Source: Laccaria trichodermophora (Eukaryota; Basidiomycota; Agaricomycetes; Agaricales; Hydnangiaceae). From it: a stretch of DNA of 64,000 nt. A program made the translations under genes and the position numbers. Under the pieces are notes generated by a model. It ran no database searches. It worked only from the letters and a program-made list of their open reading frames with translations, and was not told the DNA's origin. The DNA is taken from contig JACTVC010000027.1 of the NCBI GenBank assembly GCA_018417955.1, forward strand, positions 310,001 to 374,000. Direction: 5' to 3'. The stretch's first letter is position 1. Each line of letters starts with the position of its first letter. This document shows positions 1 to 11,010 of this stretch, piece after piece.

Positions 1-962
1 GCGCACGGTGTCCTGTCCTTGGTCAGACATCTAACGCATGATCTAACGTCAATCTATCTGAATATCTCAGTAAGATGGAATGAGCTCGATGAGTTCGTGA
101 AGGTCTACATCTTGGCTCTTCTGCAACGCAGCGGATTACGCTCAGTCAAGCTGAATAGCCGTCACATTCCAGTAAACTTGCTGGGTGTGGTGCAAAATCT
201 CAAAACGCTTGAAGTAGATATGGAGTCTTTGTGGCATCCCGACAATATTTCTTTGTCGGGACAAAGAGGAAAGGTGTACGTCGAAGAAGTCCGTCTCCGT
301 GGCGGTCTCCATTATTGCCTCATCGGACCCGGGACACCGTTTAATTGGTCCAGATTGAGTGCGATTGAGTATACCAGATGTCGAGGGGGTCCACAAGGGC
401 TGCTTGAGTTGTGTTCCTCCTCTCTTCAATCGCTAGAATTTACCATGTATGGGGAAGATGGTGAGCAGTGATTTATCCCTCACCCTACTAAACTCACATG
501 AACTTTTCATACTCAGTTTATATCGACCACGGCCTCGATCTCGGCATTCTTACCGGCCTCCGTCATCTCACATTATCCATCAGTCTTACCTATTCTGTTG
601 AACAGACAGTGTATGACAATCCCGGAACCTACTCCTCAATTAAGCCGTTTAGGTGGGTTCTCTACATATTGGCGTCATGTAACGGGAACAACACTGTGGA
701 GAAAATTGTCCTTATAATGAGTACGGTAGACCCTCAAGATTTGAGACAGTGTGACTGGCTCTCCGTGGATAAAATCTTCGAGGGGGAGGGGACATGGATG
801 TCGCTGAAGGAGGTGCTGGTCGTGAATTGTAAGGACAATGAATGGCGCACCTATCGGGAACTGGAAGCCGGCCGGTTGGAGTATATTGAGGCTAGTCCGA
901 CGCCTTGTCTTCAAGCAAGGGAGGTAATTAATTGGCGTCAGTATGTTAAAGATAGCATGTAA
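1..962 (+). CDS. F-box/LRR-like protein, 3' part (5' end outside window)
   Basis: This is the C-terminal part of a basidiomycete F-box-associated leucine-rich protein. The frame is open from base 1, so the start and any F-box lie upstream. Two exons are visible, 1-460 and 517-962; the intron at 461-516 starts GTGAGC, ends TACTCAG and keeps the phase. The protein has irregular Leu/Ile-spaced repeats (for example LRSVKLNSRHIPVNLLG and LQSLEFTMYG) of the kind found in the large agaric F-box families that recruit substrates to SCF ubiquitin ligases. That role is inferred from the family, because no F-box itself is seen. The stop is TAA at 960-962. Confidence 0.6.
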
Positions 963-1523
963 CCCTTTCCATTGAGTACTATCATTCCTTTCATCTGGAC
1001 CATCAAATACCATGTAAAGACCTCTGATTTTCCATTTTTATGGATTGATTCCGTTTACGAGATAACCAATTGCGAGTATCTTATATGTCGTGCTAAATTC
1101 TAATTATGAAGGGACTATGTAGTGAATTCCAACGGACATTTATTCTCCGAGTTAGTGGAACACAGATTACTAAAATCACATTTCGCAGAATCAGGAGCCT
1201 TCAAGTGGTTTCATGGATGCCAAGGTGAATGTCAAGTTGAAGAGAGATTGTGCACTGCGCATGTGCCCTTATGTGGATGTTATTATCATATTATGTATAG
1301 GGAGACAGGGGTCGAAATGGAACGGTAGAGGAATGTAGAGGACTTTCCAGCTGAGTGAAGTGAGAATGGGGGAATCTGAAGAAGCGGGCCTGCCCGATCG
1401 AGGTGCGGGAGAGGATGTGTATCTGCAATTTATGAGGATCCGTTAAAGAGTAGAGTTGTGTAATGTAATGTCCGTAGTCGACCTCCGCCAAGAATTTTTT
1501 TGTCTGCTTTCCTCGTTCTATAT
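963..1523. other. intergenic, no gene seen
   Basis: This stretch lies between two convergent genes. Only short ORFs without family character are present, and I see no repeat or RNA. Confidence 0.5.
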
Positions 1524-2847
1524 TCAGCTCCATTCCCTCGGCCACATCCACCCATTACTTTTCAGATTCTCAAACCAGCCCAACTCCTCATCCTCATAGA
1601 GTATCCGCACATTCCCATCCTCCACATTGATCTCCACCCGATCTCCCTTCCAATCGTTCAAATTCCCGGAACGAAGCTCATTATCATCCTCCTCCACTTC
1701 CCCATCCTCATGCAACGGCCCAATGAAGTAACCTCGGTTGATGGCGTCTTCGTCCAGTGGTACCGCCGCGCTCAACACGCTTGGGGAAAGGTAGAGGTGG
1801 CGGTCAATGTTGCCCGCAGTGATTCGTAGTCTAAGAGGACCACGGAAGTTGCGCGGGAGGAAGAGGGTCACGGGGGAGGCGGTGCTAGGAATTCCTGGAT
1901 CCCCTGGAGAGTTTGTTGTGCAAGTCAGATGGATGGGTGGGCGCGGGTTAGGAGCATGCTAAGTTTGAGAAAAAATATTCAGGGTGCAAGAGAGCGAATA
2001 AGGAAGTCAACACTCACAAGGCGAGCTTTAAGTGGGTAAGCCTTAAACCGCGTACTCTTCCTGGTGGTTACTTTGATATCCAACTTTGTCTGGCGCTTCG
2101 GCTTCTCCGCCAATCTTGCATTCAAATTCACAGACGACGCCATGCGTTTTCGATACGATGAGATTGAATCGTTATCAGCTACAAGGTGCAGAACAACATC
2201 CATGGTGCCGTTCTCAATCTCCAACTTGGCATTCTTCCGCCTTCGATCGGCACGACGGGCAGCTTCCCCTGTCTCCCCCGTCACAGCTGCCAGCACAGAG
2301 CCAGGGATATTCAGATGAGGGTCGATGCAAAAAGTGTCCTTTATGGATGTGCTGTTGCCAAAGAAGGAGAAAATCCGCTTGTTGGTTGTGGACATCCTCA
2401 CAAGGGAGATGTAGTTCGTCGCGTTATGAGGTCGAACAACCATAGATCCTTGCTGGTACCGCGGCGCCTCTCGGTCAAATTCTTGGGCGTCCCCTATGTC
2501 TGCTGGTCCAGCTTCTAAGTGAGACAGGGAGACGTCTGTCAGACTTGTGGGAGACATCATGAACGTGTTTGGGCTGACTGGGGAGGCTGAGCTGGGGGGA
2601 GGTGTAGCAGCTTCCTGAATCCTGAGGAGTCGGTCAAAGTTCTCGTGGTTTGAAGGCCGTGGGCGGGTGCCGTTGCTGGTGGGGGCCTGGCAAGGCATCA
2701 GTGCGTCGTACTCCACGCGCGCTTATGAAGTGAACTAACCTCGTCTGCTGGCCCTGCTGCGTCGATCGCCCCTCGTGGAGGTACCCCCGCATTCATGGAA
2801 TAGCTTGGAGGGGGGAAGGGATTGAGCGAGCCTCTCGAGGCTGCCAT
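1524..2847 (-). CDS. DUF7330-like hypothetical protein
   Basis: Three exons on the minus strand give a clean reading frame: 2847-2740, 2686-2018 and 1958-1524. Both introns have GT-AG borders (GTTAGT/CCAG and GTGAGT/TTAG) and phase 0, for about 403 aa. The start ATGGCAGCC was chosen because it gives a phase-0 first exon. The N-terminus is Pro/Ser/Asn-rich and probably disordered. The rest holds two beta-rich blocks, around KLEIENGTMDVVLHLVAD and VTLFLPRNFRGPLRLR, resembling the agaric DUF7330 family (two half-domains of short repeated strands ending in a 'lyLP..F.GPL' motif). The family's function is unknown. No signal peptide or membrane segment is visible. The family name is from memory; the gene structure is better supported than the name. 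Confidence 0.65.
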
Positions 2848-3765
2848 GATGGCTGTGTAAGTAGAAGTGGTGTGTTGCAGTCACTGCCAGTGCGACTGCG
2901 TGGGCACGAGAAAGTTTAATATCTCTGGACCTAAGCGCTTCCCAGCAGGGTTCTCTCGTTTGTTCCTTAATTGACGTGATAACTCCATGATCTTTTGGAG
3001 TATTTCCCGGGTTGACATGGACAGCTTCTTTCCATCCAATGTGATTTTTTTTTTTTGGTTGTGCTTCATGAAGATTTGGACTGGCTGTGGAAACATTGCG
3101 ACCGGCTTTCGCAGAAATTGTGAAAAAACGAAAAGTTCGGCAACGGCCGACAGGAATAGCTCGTCCGCATCGCCACTTCCTCGCCCCCCGTAACTTACAA
3201 AGTCTTACATAGTGAAGATCAGTGTTGCCTTCTGAGATGTTACTCATCAAGACAGTTTCACATACAGCTACACTGCACGATCATCGACTGCTGGCAAGCG
3301 ACGTTATGCGGAAATTATAATTACTGGCAGGCGGTGCGTCAGAAACGCTATCGAACGCGGGGAAAGTGGACTCTTTGAGGACGCACTTACGATGTGCGTG
3401 AGGTTCAGTTGTGGGTTTTGGGAAGCCGTGACAATGATGTGAGCTGTGGCGGCAGTTCGTTATCGTCAGAAAATCGTTACTATTCTGTCAGCCCGAAATT
3501 ACCGCTTGGTAATGTCCTTCTTTACTATGCTCTGAACGCTTTGCGGAGAGCATCATGATTCAAGTCAAATTTTACTAGCATGTACAAGAGGCAAAAGTCA
3601 TCTACGTGAAAATTCAACGAAACGTTCTGCCCAAGTATGACAAGTCAACTGAGTCTGTTGCGTAAAATATTAGTACAACCCAGATTGCAATACAAAGGAG
3701 ACCACTGACATGGTAATACCAGCTGTCATCGTCAGAGAATTGAGGCAAAGCATTGGGTTTTGCTT
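2848..3765. other. intergenic between DUF7330-like and MYND genes
   Basis: This region lies upstream of the DUF7330-like gene and downstream of the MYND gene. It contains a short A/T homopolymer near 3046-3056 and small ORFs on both strands without recognisable domains. I see no gene. Confidence 0.45.
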
Positions 3766-5929
3766 TCAGGGGAACCCGCAGTCTCTGTATATTCGGAGGT
3801 GAGATATCTGGGGATATTCAAGAGGAGCGGGAGTGCGTACAGGTGATACGATGGAGTGTTGTCGCCTCAAGGTCAAGTCTGTCTTTTTGAGAATATCATT
3901 AATTCCTTCCTTCTTCAAGAATTCGGCAAATGGCTTGGAATTATCATAGATCGTGTCACCGACATCAGCGAGGATGTACAGCTTGGTCTCCATCTCACCT
4001 AAGCGGAGTAAGCGATAGCCAGCAAAATATTCGGGCTGGACGTACTCATATTCAAGTATTTCCACTCCGCGCCCTCGTAATAAAGTAAGAATTAAGTTGT
4101 GCGATCCACGACAGTGAAATTTTACCTGCTTTACTCTGTCCATCAGACTATGCATAAGCTTACTGCTGACCGATCCTCCTTCCAGCGCCCCGAAAACGCG
4201 GCCGTCGCGTTGGATCGTGAACCAATTCATGAAATACCCAACGATAGCAGCGGTGCGGTTAACACAGAGCAAAGGGGACCAGGACGTTAAAACGTTATTC
4301 AGACCTACGTAATTGGCGTCGATGATGTTTGAAACCTCGATGCGGTCGAAACGGATGGTCGAAGGGATGCCGTCTGCAGCCAAAGAGCCGTCTCGAATCT
4401 GCCGCCCAAGGTCGCATGCATCTAGCATCTGGACGAAGAAGGATGTTGATGTGGTTTGTAATCTATCAACCACCTCACGCAGCTGTTTGGAGAGGAAAAA
4501 GTAGAGGCAGCCGTAAATGTCTTCGGCGTTGGCTGCGTGTGCTTTTCCGACGTTCACCACGTCCCCTACACTGTCCAGCAGTTAAGTCATGCTGTTTCGG
4601 AAGAAGGATATAGACTTACTCCCAACCTTCCAATGGGTCAGCGTAATCGGTTTCTAACCACTCCCCTTCGAGCGAGAAAAGGGAGAGGTTTGGGGCGTTG
4701 AAATGGGCGTTTGGGGCCCCGCAGGGGAGGACGAGGCCGAATTGGCGGAACTTGAGGAATGCGACGCGATGCGATGGTCGCAGCGCTGCGTACATTTTAT
4801 CGCGGTAATCTCCACGGCTTGGTGCATTTCTCACTTTGCCGTATTGATCTTGGATCTCTTGTGCCGAGAAAGAGGTGGAGACGTAATGCTCGAAAAAAAT
4901 GCACATGGCTTTAGTTAATGTGAAGGTCAGCGATGAATTTTGGCCAAGAGGAATGACTATGGATCCGAATCCTTGGTCGTAGGCTCGTTTCAATAAAAAC
5001 GCAATGATTGCGGAAATTGTCACACAATACTCTGCAGGCATGAACACCGAGTACCAGAAGTGTAGGGCAATATCGGCGGCCATAGTTTTGTCCGTAATGG
5101 TTCCTAGTAGGAGGAGTATGACGATATTGCGACAAACGATTGGCGCATTGTGGTCGTTCAATAGGATCTTGAGGTTCCCAGAGTAGTTGGATGGAAGACA
5201 GTTTAGAGTGCGCGCGACGTGCCGAAGATCTCCAGACGCTGAAGCATGACTTCAGCCTCGCGAAAAATGACTCGATCCCTGAGATACGCACCAATGAAGG
5301 CCAAGGAAAATTCCTTCTTCGAATCGTTCTCGTTGTTGGGGAGATTGATCACGTCCATGGCGGGAGTGTTACCCCATCTACAAATAGAATGTTAGAAGTC
5401 CATCATGCGCAGGCGGAGCGATAAGCATACAGTGACATGCCCATTGACAAAGCTGACCAATCATGGCTGATCCATTCTCCAGGCCCTCCCTTGATAAATG
5501 AAGGTAGGCGCTGTTCAACAGTCCAGCCAGGCCGCCAATTCGTGGAACGCAGTGCGTTCTTGCAGTCTGAAAATTGAAACAGATTGGATACAACACTGGG
5601 ACGTAGGCGCTGAGAGACACCTTTCTTATGCCGGTGCCAATGGGTCTTCTGACAATTCTACACACAAAAGGTCAGGGAAGCAAAACGACGACCAATCAGT
5701 AAAGCAGATCACGCACCTTCGAACAATATGATACGAGTTTGCACGCGCTGCAAGCCATCGTCCCTGGATTACCGCAAGCATGATAGAGCTTCGGCTCGAC
5801 GTTGGCACAGGGCAAAACAAGTGGAAGAGGATATTTTGACTTGGAGGCCTTCGTCAACTTCTGGAGGTAGTCATCCATGACGTTCGAGGTCAGGAGGTTG
5901 AGGTTGGGTGGTGATCCTTGATCGTTCAT
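3766..5929 (-). CDS. MYND zinc-finger protein with DUF4470 domain
   Basis: Six exons join in phase to a 631-aa protein: 5929-5717, 5657-5621, 5566-5431, 5377-5292, 5238-4620 and 4570-3766. All introns are GT-AG and 49-59 bp long. The N-terminus has a MYND-type finger spanning the first intron (CSACKLVSYCSK then NCQKTHWHRHKKDC), a zinc-binding protein-interaction motif. A segment from LWGNTPAMDVINL through ASGDLRHVARTLNCLP to NIVILLLLG matches the DUF4470 pattern that often follows MYND in agaric genomes. The long C-terminal region (FDRIEVSNIIDANYVGLNNV) is also typical of these proteins. The molecular role is unknown. The ORF is complete with no lesions. The join LWGN across intron 3 and ASGDL across intron 4 are the best evidence for the splice choices. 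Confidence 0.85.
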
Positions 5930-6539
5930 GTGGACTACTTGTCAATGTGGGTGAATGCAGATGAAAAGAGATAACCAGAACGGGATCGAGTGGGAAGATC
6001 GTGGACTCTGCAAACACTTGTGCAGCTCAAGAAGGCTGCGTAGAGGTTTGCCGCAGGGTGTTGTGAGTCCAACCTCTTATGCAATGAAGGCAAGCATCGA
6101 GCGCTGGCGGCTTATCTCTTTGAGAAGAACTGCCGCATTCGGTATATTAGTATATTTTTTTAAAAGCGGAAAGTTATAGAGAAGACTCGCCGCTCGGCTA
6201 AGGCTGTGTCCTGAGCTTTTTGATATCCTTCTGACCTCTGTTCGCCCTTCAACGCCTACCATTTCTGGGCTTCGAAGTCAATGCGACTCAGACTTGAGGA
6301 AAGAATGGCCCCGCGACTGTCTGTTGGCGGAAAGACATTAACGGCCATGGGTAATTGCGGACAGATATGGCAGGAGGCCTATAGGATGGGTGATTAAATA
6401 TTAATCGCTCAGGTGACTGCATACGAGATATCTCACCCAGTTCATCTCCGAAACCAGTGGCATCCAAACGTAGCAACAGAACTCCCGTGCAAAATGCAGC
6501 GTGTTGTACTCTTGATTGCTCGCGTCATTGTCACGTGGT
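5930..6539. other. upstream region of the MYND gene
   Basis: No ORF with domain character is seen. It probably contains the promoter of the minus-strand MYND gene. A transposon nest begins at its right edge. Confidence 0.4.
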
Positions 6540-7341
6540 TACATCAGTAATTTGTCAAAAAAATTTCCGGGTTTTTCATGGTTTTCATGGTTTTCTGAGT
6601 TTCAAAAAACCCGGAAACCTCAAAACTTCAAAACCGGCATAGTCTAATACATACAGCTAAAATATTTTATCTACATACCAAGTACTAATTATGGCAACTT
6701 TAAGTGGGGCATCAAGCGTGCATGGCGGTGACCTTATATGTCGCGGCCTCAGGGTTAGCTGGCTTAGAGAAGCCTCCAGAACATTCTATCAATAGTTCCG
6801 AGTTGTTCCGATTGTCCCGAATATTCTCACTTGATTCTCGCTAACCCTGAATTCATTTACTTATATAAAGACCACCAATTGTTTTCAATTCCCCCCACCA
6901 GCGTTTGCTGGTTGTATGTAATATATTGTATCCAAAATTACAGTGCCTTGCATAATGCTTTGCAGCGTGAATTTTTTAAAATTGTATTTGGCTGTGTTTA
7001 AACTGGACCTAATATGTCAATTCCCTCCTATTCTGGACAGGGATCATTTCGTTGGGTTTTGGTTGTGACCACTACAAATATAATCAAATACGATTTGAAA
7101 AAATTCGTGCTGCAAAGCATTATGCAAGACACTGTAGGTAAATATAGCCATCGAAAACATGTTTCGAGGTTTCAATGGTTTTTACAGGTTTTCTCGGTTT
7201 CCGTACATCATTTTTGAGTGAGATTTCCATGAAAAGGGACTTGGGTTTCCACATACCATGGTTTCCAGGTTTTTTCGTGTTTTTCAGAGGTTTTCTGGGT
7301 TATAAAACCTCTGGAAACCAAAACTACCGATTGCTGATGTA
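6540..7341. mobile_element. Putative non-autonomous DNA transposon with TACATCAGYAAT ends
   Basis: The sequence starts TACATCAGTAAT at 6540 and ends with the inverted form ATTGCTGATGTA at 7341. Just inside both ends are purine/pyrimidine-biased repeats of GGTTTTC/GGTTTCC type in opposite orientation (6570-6640 and 7165-7320), like the subterminal repeats of hAT-type elements. No transposase is encoded. The 8-bp flanks (CACGTGGT and CACGATAA) match only partly, so target duplication is not proven. A second element sits inside it. Confidence 0.5.
6941..7134. mobile_element. Tc1/mariner-type MITE nested in the 6540-7341 element
   Basis: A 194-bp element with about 50-bp terminal inverted repeats beginning CAGTGCCTTGCATAATG (left) and CAGTGTCTTGCATAATG (right, reverse strand). 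It is flanked on both sides by TA (6939-6940 and 7135-7136), the target duplication expected for Tc1/mariner transposition. The CAGTG start of the repeats fits that superfamily. There is no coding capacity, so it would need a transposase in trans. Confidence 0.75.
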
Positions 7342-7560
7342 CACGATAATCAGGTCAGCCAAACAATAGACGCACTTGAGACACAACCACAAAAGTTACA
7401 GTTTGCATGATTAATTGCCAGTTGGTTTCGCGAAAACCATGTTTGGCCTTGTGGTGCCCATCAATGGCAACACGATGCCGACGACCAACTTCTCCTCCAG
7501 CCCACCTTCTGTCCCCCAATGAGCACCAAATTTGGGCTTGAATCAGCCAAGGGTCCCATT
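7342..7560. other. spacer between transposons
   Basis: Short sequence between two mobile elements. The last 8 bases (7553-7560, GTCCCATT) are the left target duplication of the next element. Confidence 0.6.
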
Positions 7561-8164
7561 TAGCGTTGCCGAAGTTCAGTCCAGAACTTCGGTTCGAACC
7601 TGAACCCTCTGAACCGAACACAAAGTTCGGTTCGAGTTCAGGTTCAGGTTCAGACTCCAGAAATTTTCTGGAGAACAGGTTCGGACTGAACCGAACCTCT
7701 GAACCTTTAGCCACTGGGGGGCCTACTTTCCCTCTGTTTTGGACATTTTTTTGCAATTTTTTCGTTCAAAACTATTGTGATCTGTAACAACTACAGTACT
7801 TAAATGTAAAGTATCAATCCTTCATCTGGGTGATGGTTGATGGCCATATTTTAGGTCGCTTTCCCACACGTGCACTTGTTGGGGTCTGGTGTATAATATC
7901 TATTTGGCTTATCAAACATGGTTTGTGCCACGGCATTGCATAAATAACTGATTTTTAGAGATTACACATGTGTTTCGAAGTGTTTGGACACGAAAAAAAG
8001 GCGAAAATTTTGATTTTAAAAAATTACAAGGTTCAGAAGGTTCGAACCTGAACCGAACACACGGTTCGGGTTCGGTTCAGGCTCGGAAAATTTGTAGGAG
8101 GTTCAGGTTCAGGTTCGGACCAAAGGGGGTCTGAACCGGACTGAACCGAACTTCGGCAACACTA
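7561..8164. mobile_element. hAT-type MITE with perfect 8-bp target duplication
   Basis: A 604-bp element starting TAGCGTTGCCGAAGTTC and ending in the inverted form GAACTTCGGCAACACTA. GTCCCATT occurs immediately outside on both sides (7553-7560 and 8165-8172), the 8-bp duplication made by hAT transposases. Inside the ends are arrays of GGTTCAG/GGTTCGG-type units in opposite orientation (about 7585-7710 and 8030-8150), likely transposase-binding subterminal repeats. The AT-rich centre has no ORF, so the element is non-autonomous. Confidence 0.85.
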
Positions 8165-8188
8165 GTCCCATTGCAGGAGTTTTTATGC

Positions 8189-8402
8189 TTTACAGCTGAA
8201 TGCAGAACGATAGGCCAAGCGAAATTGACACATGCACAGGGCGGACTCTCAAAATTTCAAAGCAACGTGATGGCTGAGGCCGCTGAGTTCTCACAAGGTG
8301 TGAAATTTCAACCTCCGAATTGATGTCACCCATAACATTTGAGAGTCCGCCCTATGTATGTGTCGATTTGGCATGGCCTATCGTTCTGCATTCAGCTGTA
8401 AA
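8189..8402. repeat. Palindromic MITE-like repeat with 65-bp inverted ends
   Basis: About 65 bp at 8189-8253 reappear as reverse complement at 8338-8402 with only a few mismatches, around an 84-bp centre. The ends read TTTACAGCTGAATGCAG. This is a classic foldback/MITE shape. I could not identify a clear target duplication, so the superfamily is left open. Confidence 0.7.
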
Positions 8403-8833
8403 ATACTAACCAGAATGTCCATACAGGTGCGGGATCCTGGGGGTCGGGATCTGCCGTAAGGCACCATCAACTGTCAGCACGTTCAAAATGGAGCGGCAAT
8501 TATACATGCAAACGACTGTACAGTAAAACGTTGACAGACCACAGTCCGGGCATGTATTGACTGTCGCTCGTTACGTCCTGTGATATGCTGATATTGCCTC
8601 TTTATCTTTAGGGTGCGCGAGGAGCACCGCGGTTGAAAATGTCAATATTATCAATCAATCAAGTTTCAACGCTTCAATCACCGATGCCAAATTTCAATCC
8701 AGCAGTGCAGTTATAGATCAACCCGCCGCCATCACACGCCTCGATTTCCTTTCATATTCAGCTTAAATATGCCTTCCGAATCTTCTTCAACCCACTAATC
8801 TGTTCGTTGATAATACATAACCCTAACTCATAA
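8403..8833. other. upstream region of the 7TM gene
   Basis: No gene seen. Contains a run of AATCAATCAA-like sequence near 8650-8690 and presumably the promoter of the 7TM gene. Confidence 0.4.
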
Positions 8834-10331
8834 ATGGACCCACCGCCTCACATGCCCAATTTCAATCCTACCTTGATCCACACATTCATCGCTTTCCAAC
8901 TTACAGGCGCCTCGATCTTTCTCCTCATCCTCGTTTCAGCCCTCCTCTGCAGAACTAGAATAAACCGCCACCCTGTGTGGTACAACTTCTGCGTCTCATG
9001 GGTCGTCTTCGGGGTGTCATTTTCGCTGCTTACTTTGTTCGGAGAACAGTTCAAGTTGGAGCCGAGGAAAAGGGTGTGCTTCGTCCAGGCGGGGTTGGTG
9101 TATGCTGCGCCGTTTCTGTGCGTATGCTCGATGTTTCTTTTGCAGGCATGGTGTTGACTTTTTGCCGATGCAGGGCGTCTTGGTGTTCGCTTGGACTTGT
9201 CATTCAGGTAGGTGTTCGAGTTGTTTGTTGCGGCACATCTCTCTTCAATTGACCATGCGGTGTAAGCTGCTGCTGAGCGTATTATCGGTTCTCTCGAGTT
9301 CACCAACCAAGAAGAGATACCCGAAGACGATAACCTTGGTAAACCCTCCTTCCATTTTTTGTCAAACCGTTGTTGACGTCTACGAAGGTCCTCATATTTC
9401 CTTGGATCGCATGGATTGTCATTCTCTGCGTAGTCCTCATGGTGAGCATATTAAACAGACATTCTTCTGGGTGTTCATCATCGTTCCAGTACGCCTCGCG
9501 ACACAGGGAAACGGTTCAACTCTCGCCCAACGGGACCTTCTGCGTTTTGAGGCACCACATCGTGTAAGACTTTTTCAAGGTCCTCTGACTGGTGAAATTT
9601 ACGTATACGACCAAGACCAAAGGTTACGTCTGCGTCAGCAACTATCGTTTCAATCAGTATAATCATCGCAGAAGGCAAGTTATCAATCAATTAATCAGGA
9701 ATTGAAGCTGGCTGATGGCTGCGCGTTTAGTGATCATTGGCATGCTCCTCTACCGATATCGAGCGGTGATTGAGATTTTCAGGCAAGCGCTTGGGATGGC
9801 CATTAGGGTGCTGATTTTTACGCTGGCTGGTATCGTTGCTATTGCGTGAGTGGTGGTTCTTCGGGCACCAGAGACGGTCGTGCTGATAATCTCAAGTGTC
9901 AGTCTAGTGTTTGTGATATCTCGGTCTCGGGGTGTTCAGTTTGATGTGGTGCTCGCTACTCGCAAGTCTATCTTCTTTGATACGTATCTTAATCTTCTCA
10001 ACTTCTCGTCACCAGTCCCCCTTTCAACTGCCATCATATTCGGCAGCCAAATGGTCAGATACACCTTCGCCAAAAATGCTGCATATCTGACTGACCTACC
10101 CCCCGCTAGGACCTCTTGCGTGGGCTGATATTCTGGAAACCAGCTGTAGGTCCAAGGAGCGAGAGCTCAGGTACCAGCTTTGCGTCGATAACCACGGCGT
10201 TCCTGCGAACGATATCAATTCGACGCCAGGTGTCTGGCTCCGTCCCTCTCCCGGTTGAACTTGAGAGTTCGAGGTCGACGGCAAATCTGACGTTGAGTGG
10301 AGACTCGGACGAGGAAGATTTGGAGCATTGA
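8834..10331 (+). CDS. Seven-transmembrane-type fungal membrane protein (GPCR-like)
   Basis: A multi-exon gene starting at ATG 8834. Hydrophobic helices are visible in order: one in residues 10-35 (FIAFQLTGASIFLLILVSAL), one around YNFCVSWVVFGVSFSLL, one across the first intron (AGLVYAAPFL then ASWCSLGLVIQ), and further ones around VLIFPWIAWIVILCVVLM, LVIIGMLLYRY, IRVLIFTLAGIVAI and SLVFVISRSRG. Before the last intron the frame reads IIFGSQM and resumes DLLRGLIFWKP, a common ending of agaric 7TM proteins, followed by a Ser/Asp/Glu-rich cytosolic tail to the stop at 10329-10331. The first intron is 56 bp (GTGCGT to GATGCAG). Middle exon borders (9210-10030) are approximate. It is not an STE3 pheromone receptor by eye. 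Ligand and role are unknown. Confidence 0.6.
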
Positions 10332-10587
10332 CGGGCCTGTCCAAAGCCGTTTTCAACTTTGAACTTTGGGCGAGTGCGTCGTTTTGTTTACATGTATTTG
10401 TATGATGGAAAGATAGCAACAACTTTTGATTCTAGTCCATTTTGAGAAGTGTGCTTGTCCCTGCAGTCGGCGGCGGTTCCCAGACCTTCCCAGACTCGAG
10501 TTCCCTTTCTTCATCCCTTCAAAGCTTCAAGTGACCCTTGCGAGGATCAATGATTTAATGAAGCAGATTTCTTGCAGTACCTTTTGC

Positions 10588-10650
10588 GTTGCCGCTTATG
10601 GGCGTTTCTTTGTCCCTCCCCTCGGTGGTGTATTTAAGAGCTGGGATGGG
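10588..10650 (+). promoter_or_regulatory. Conserved core promoter of the peptide gene (TATTTAAG)
   Basis: A block from GTTGCCGCTTAT through TTTGTCCCTC to TATTTAAG (10631-10638), 111 bp before the ATG. The same block, without gaps and with roughly 10-12 differences in 58 bp, occurs upstream of the paralogous gene on the minus strand (54779-54838) at the same distance. TATTTAAG is the likely TATA element. GTTGCCGCTTAT is a candidate regulator site. Confidence 0.7.
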
Positions 10651-10741
10651 TGGATATGGGTATCGTTGTGTTTAACTGCTTTTCGAAAACCCCGCCCAAC
10701 CACACTCACTCACTTACACACTCTCGGACTTGCTCATCGAA

Positions 10742-11010
10742 ATGCAATTTACAATCGTTACTTCTTTGCTCGTTGCCTGCAGTGAGTCTTCCGGACTACC
10801 TGGGTTTCCTGCGCGCCTGCTTATCTTCCTTTTCCAGTGACCGTTCTCGTGGCTTCTTCGCCTATACCGGTGCCCGTCGCAGTTGCGGAGGCCATCGTAC
10901 GTCCGCTCTCACATACTTTTTTGACTTGTGTATATTGACAAAATATCCTACCACCACAGCCTGATGCGTCGGAAGAAGCTCGAGGCTGCAGCGTATTTGG
11001 GTGCTCTTGA
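10742..11010 (+). CDS. Small secreted peptide precursor, 49 aa, C-terminal RGCSVFGCS
   Basis: Three exons, 10742-10781, 10838-10896 and 10960-11010, join in phase into a 49-aa precursor. Residues 1-20 (MQFTIVTSLLVACMTVLVAS) form a signal peptide. A short Pro/Val/Ala/Glu spacer (SPIPVPVAVAEAI) follows, then an acidic stretch (PDASEEA) and the end RGCSVFGCS. The two cysteines sit four residues apart, so a six-residue disulfide ring is possible. The single Arg before it could be a processing site, but there is no Lys-Arg pair. A 54-aa paralogue lies at 54391-54679 with both intron positions conserved. I do not know the family. Secreted signal or effector-like peptide is inference. The gene is too short for simple ORF calling and would be missed by length cut-offs. 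Confidence 0.75.

Noticed and set aside
1122..1871. Plus-strand ORFs between the F-box and DUF7330-like genes
   Set aside because: They overlap the minus-strand exon or have no coding character.
10742..11010. Mating pheromone precursor
   Set aside because: Basidiomycete pheromones end in a CaaX box; this peptide ends in GCS or GCF after a signal peptide, and no STE3 receptor is adjacent by motif.
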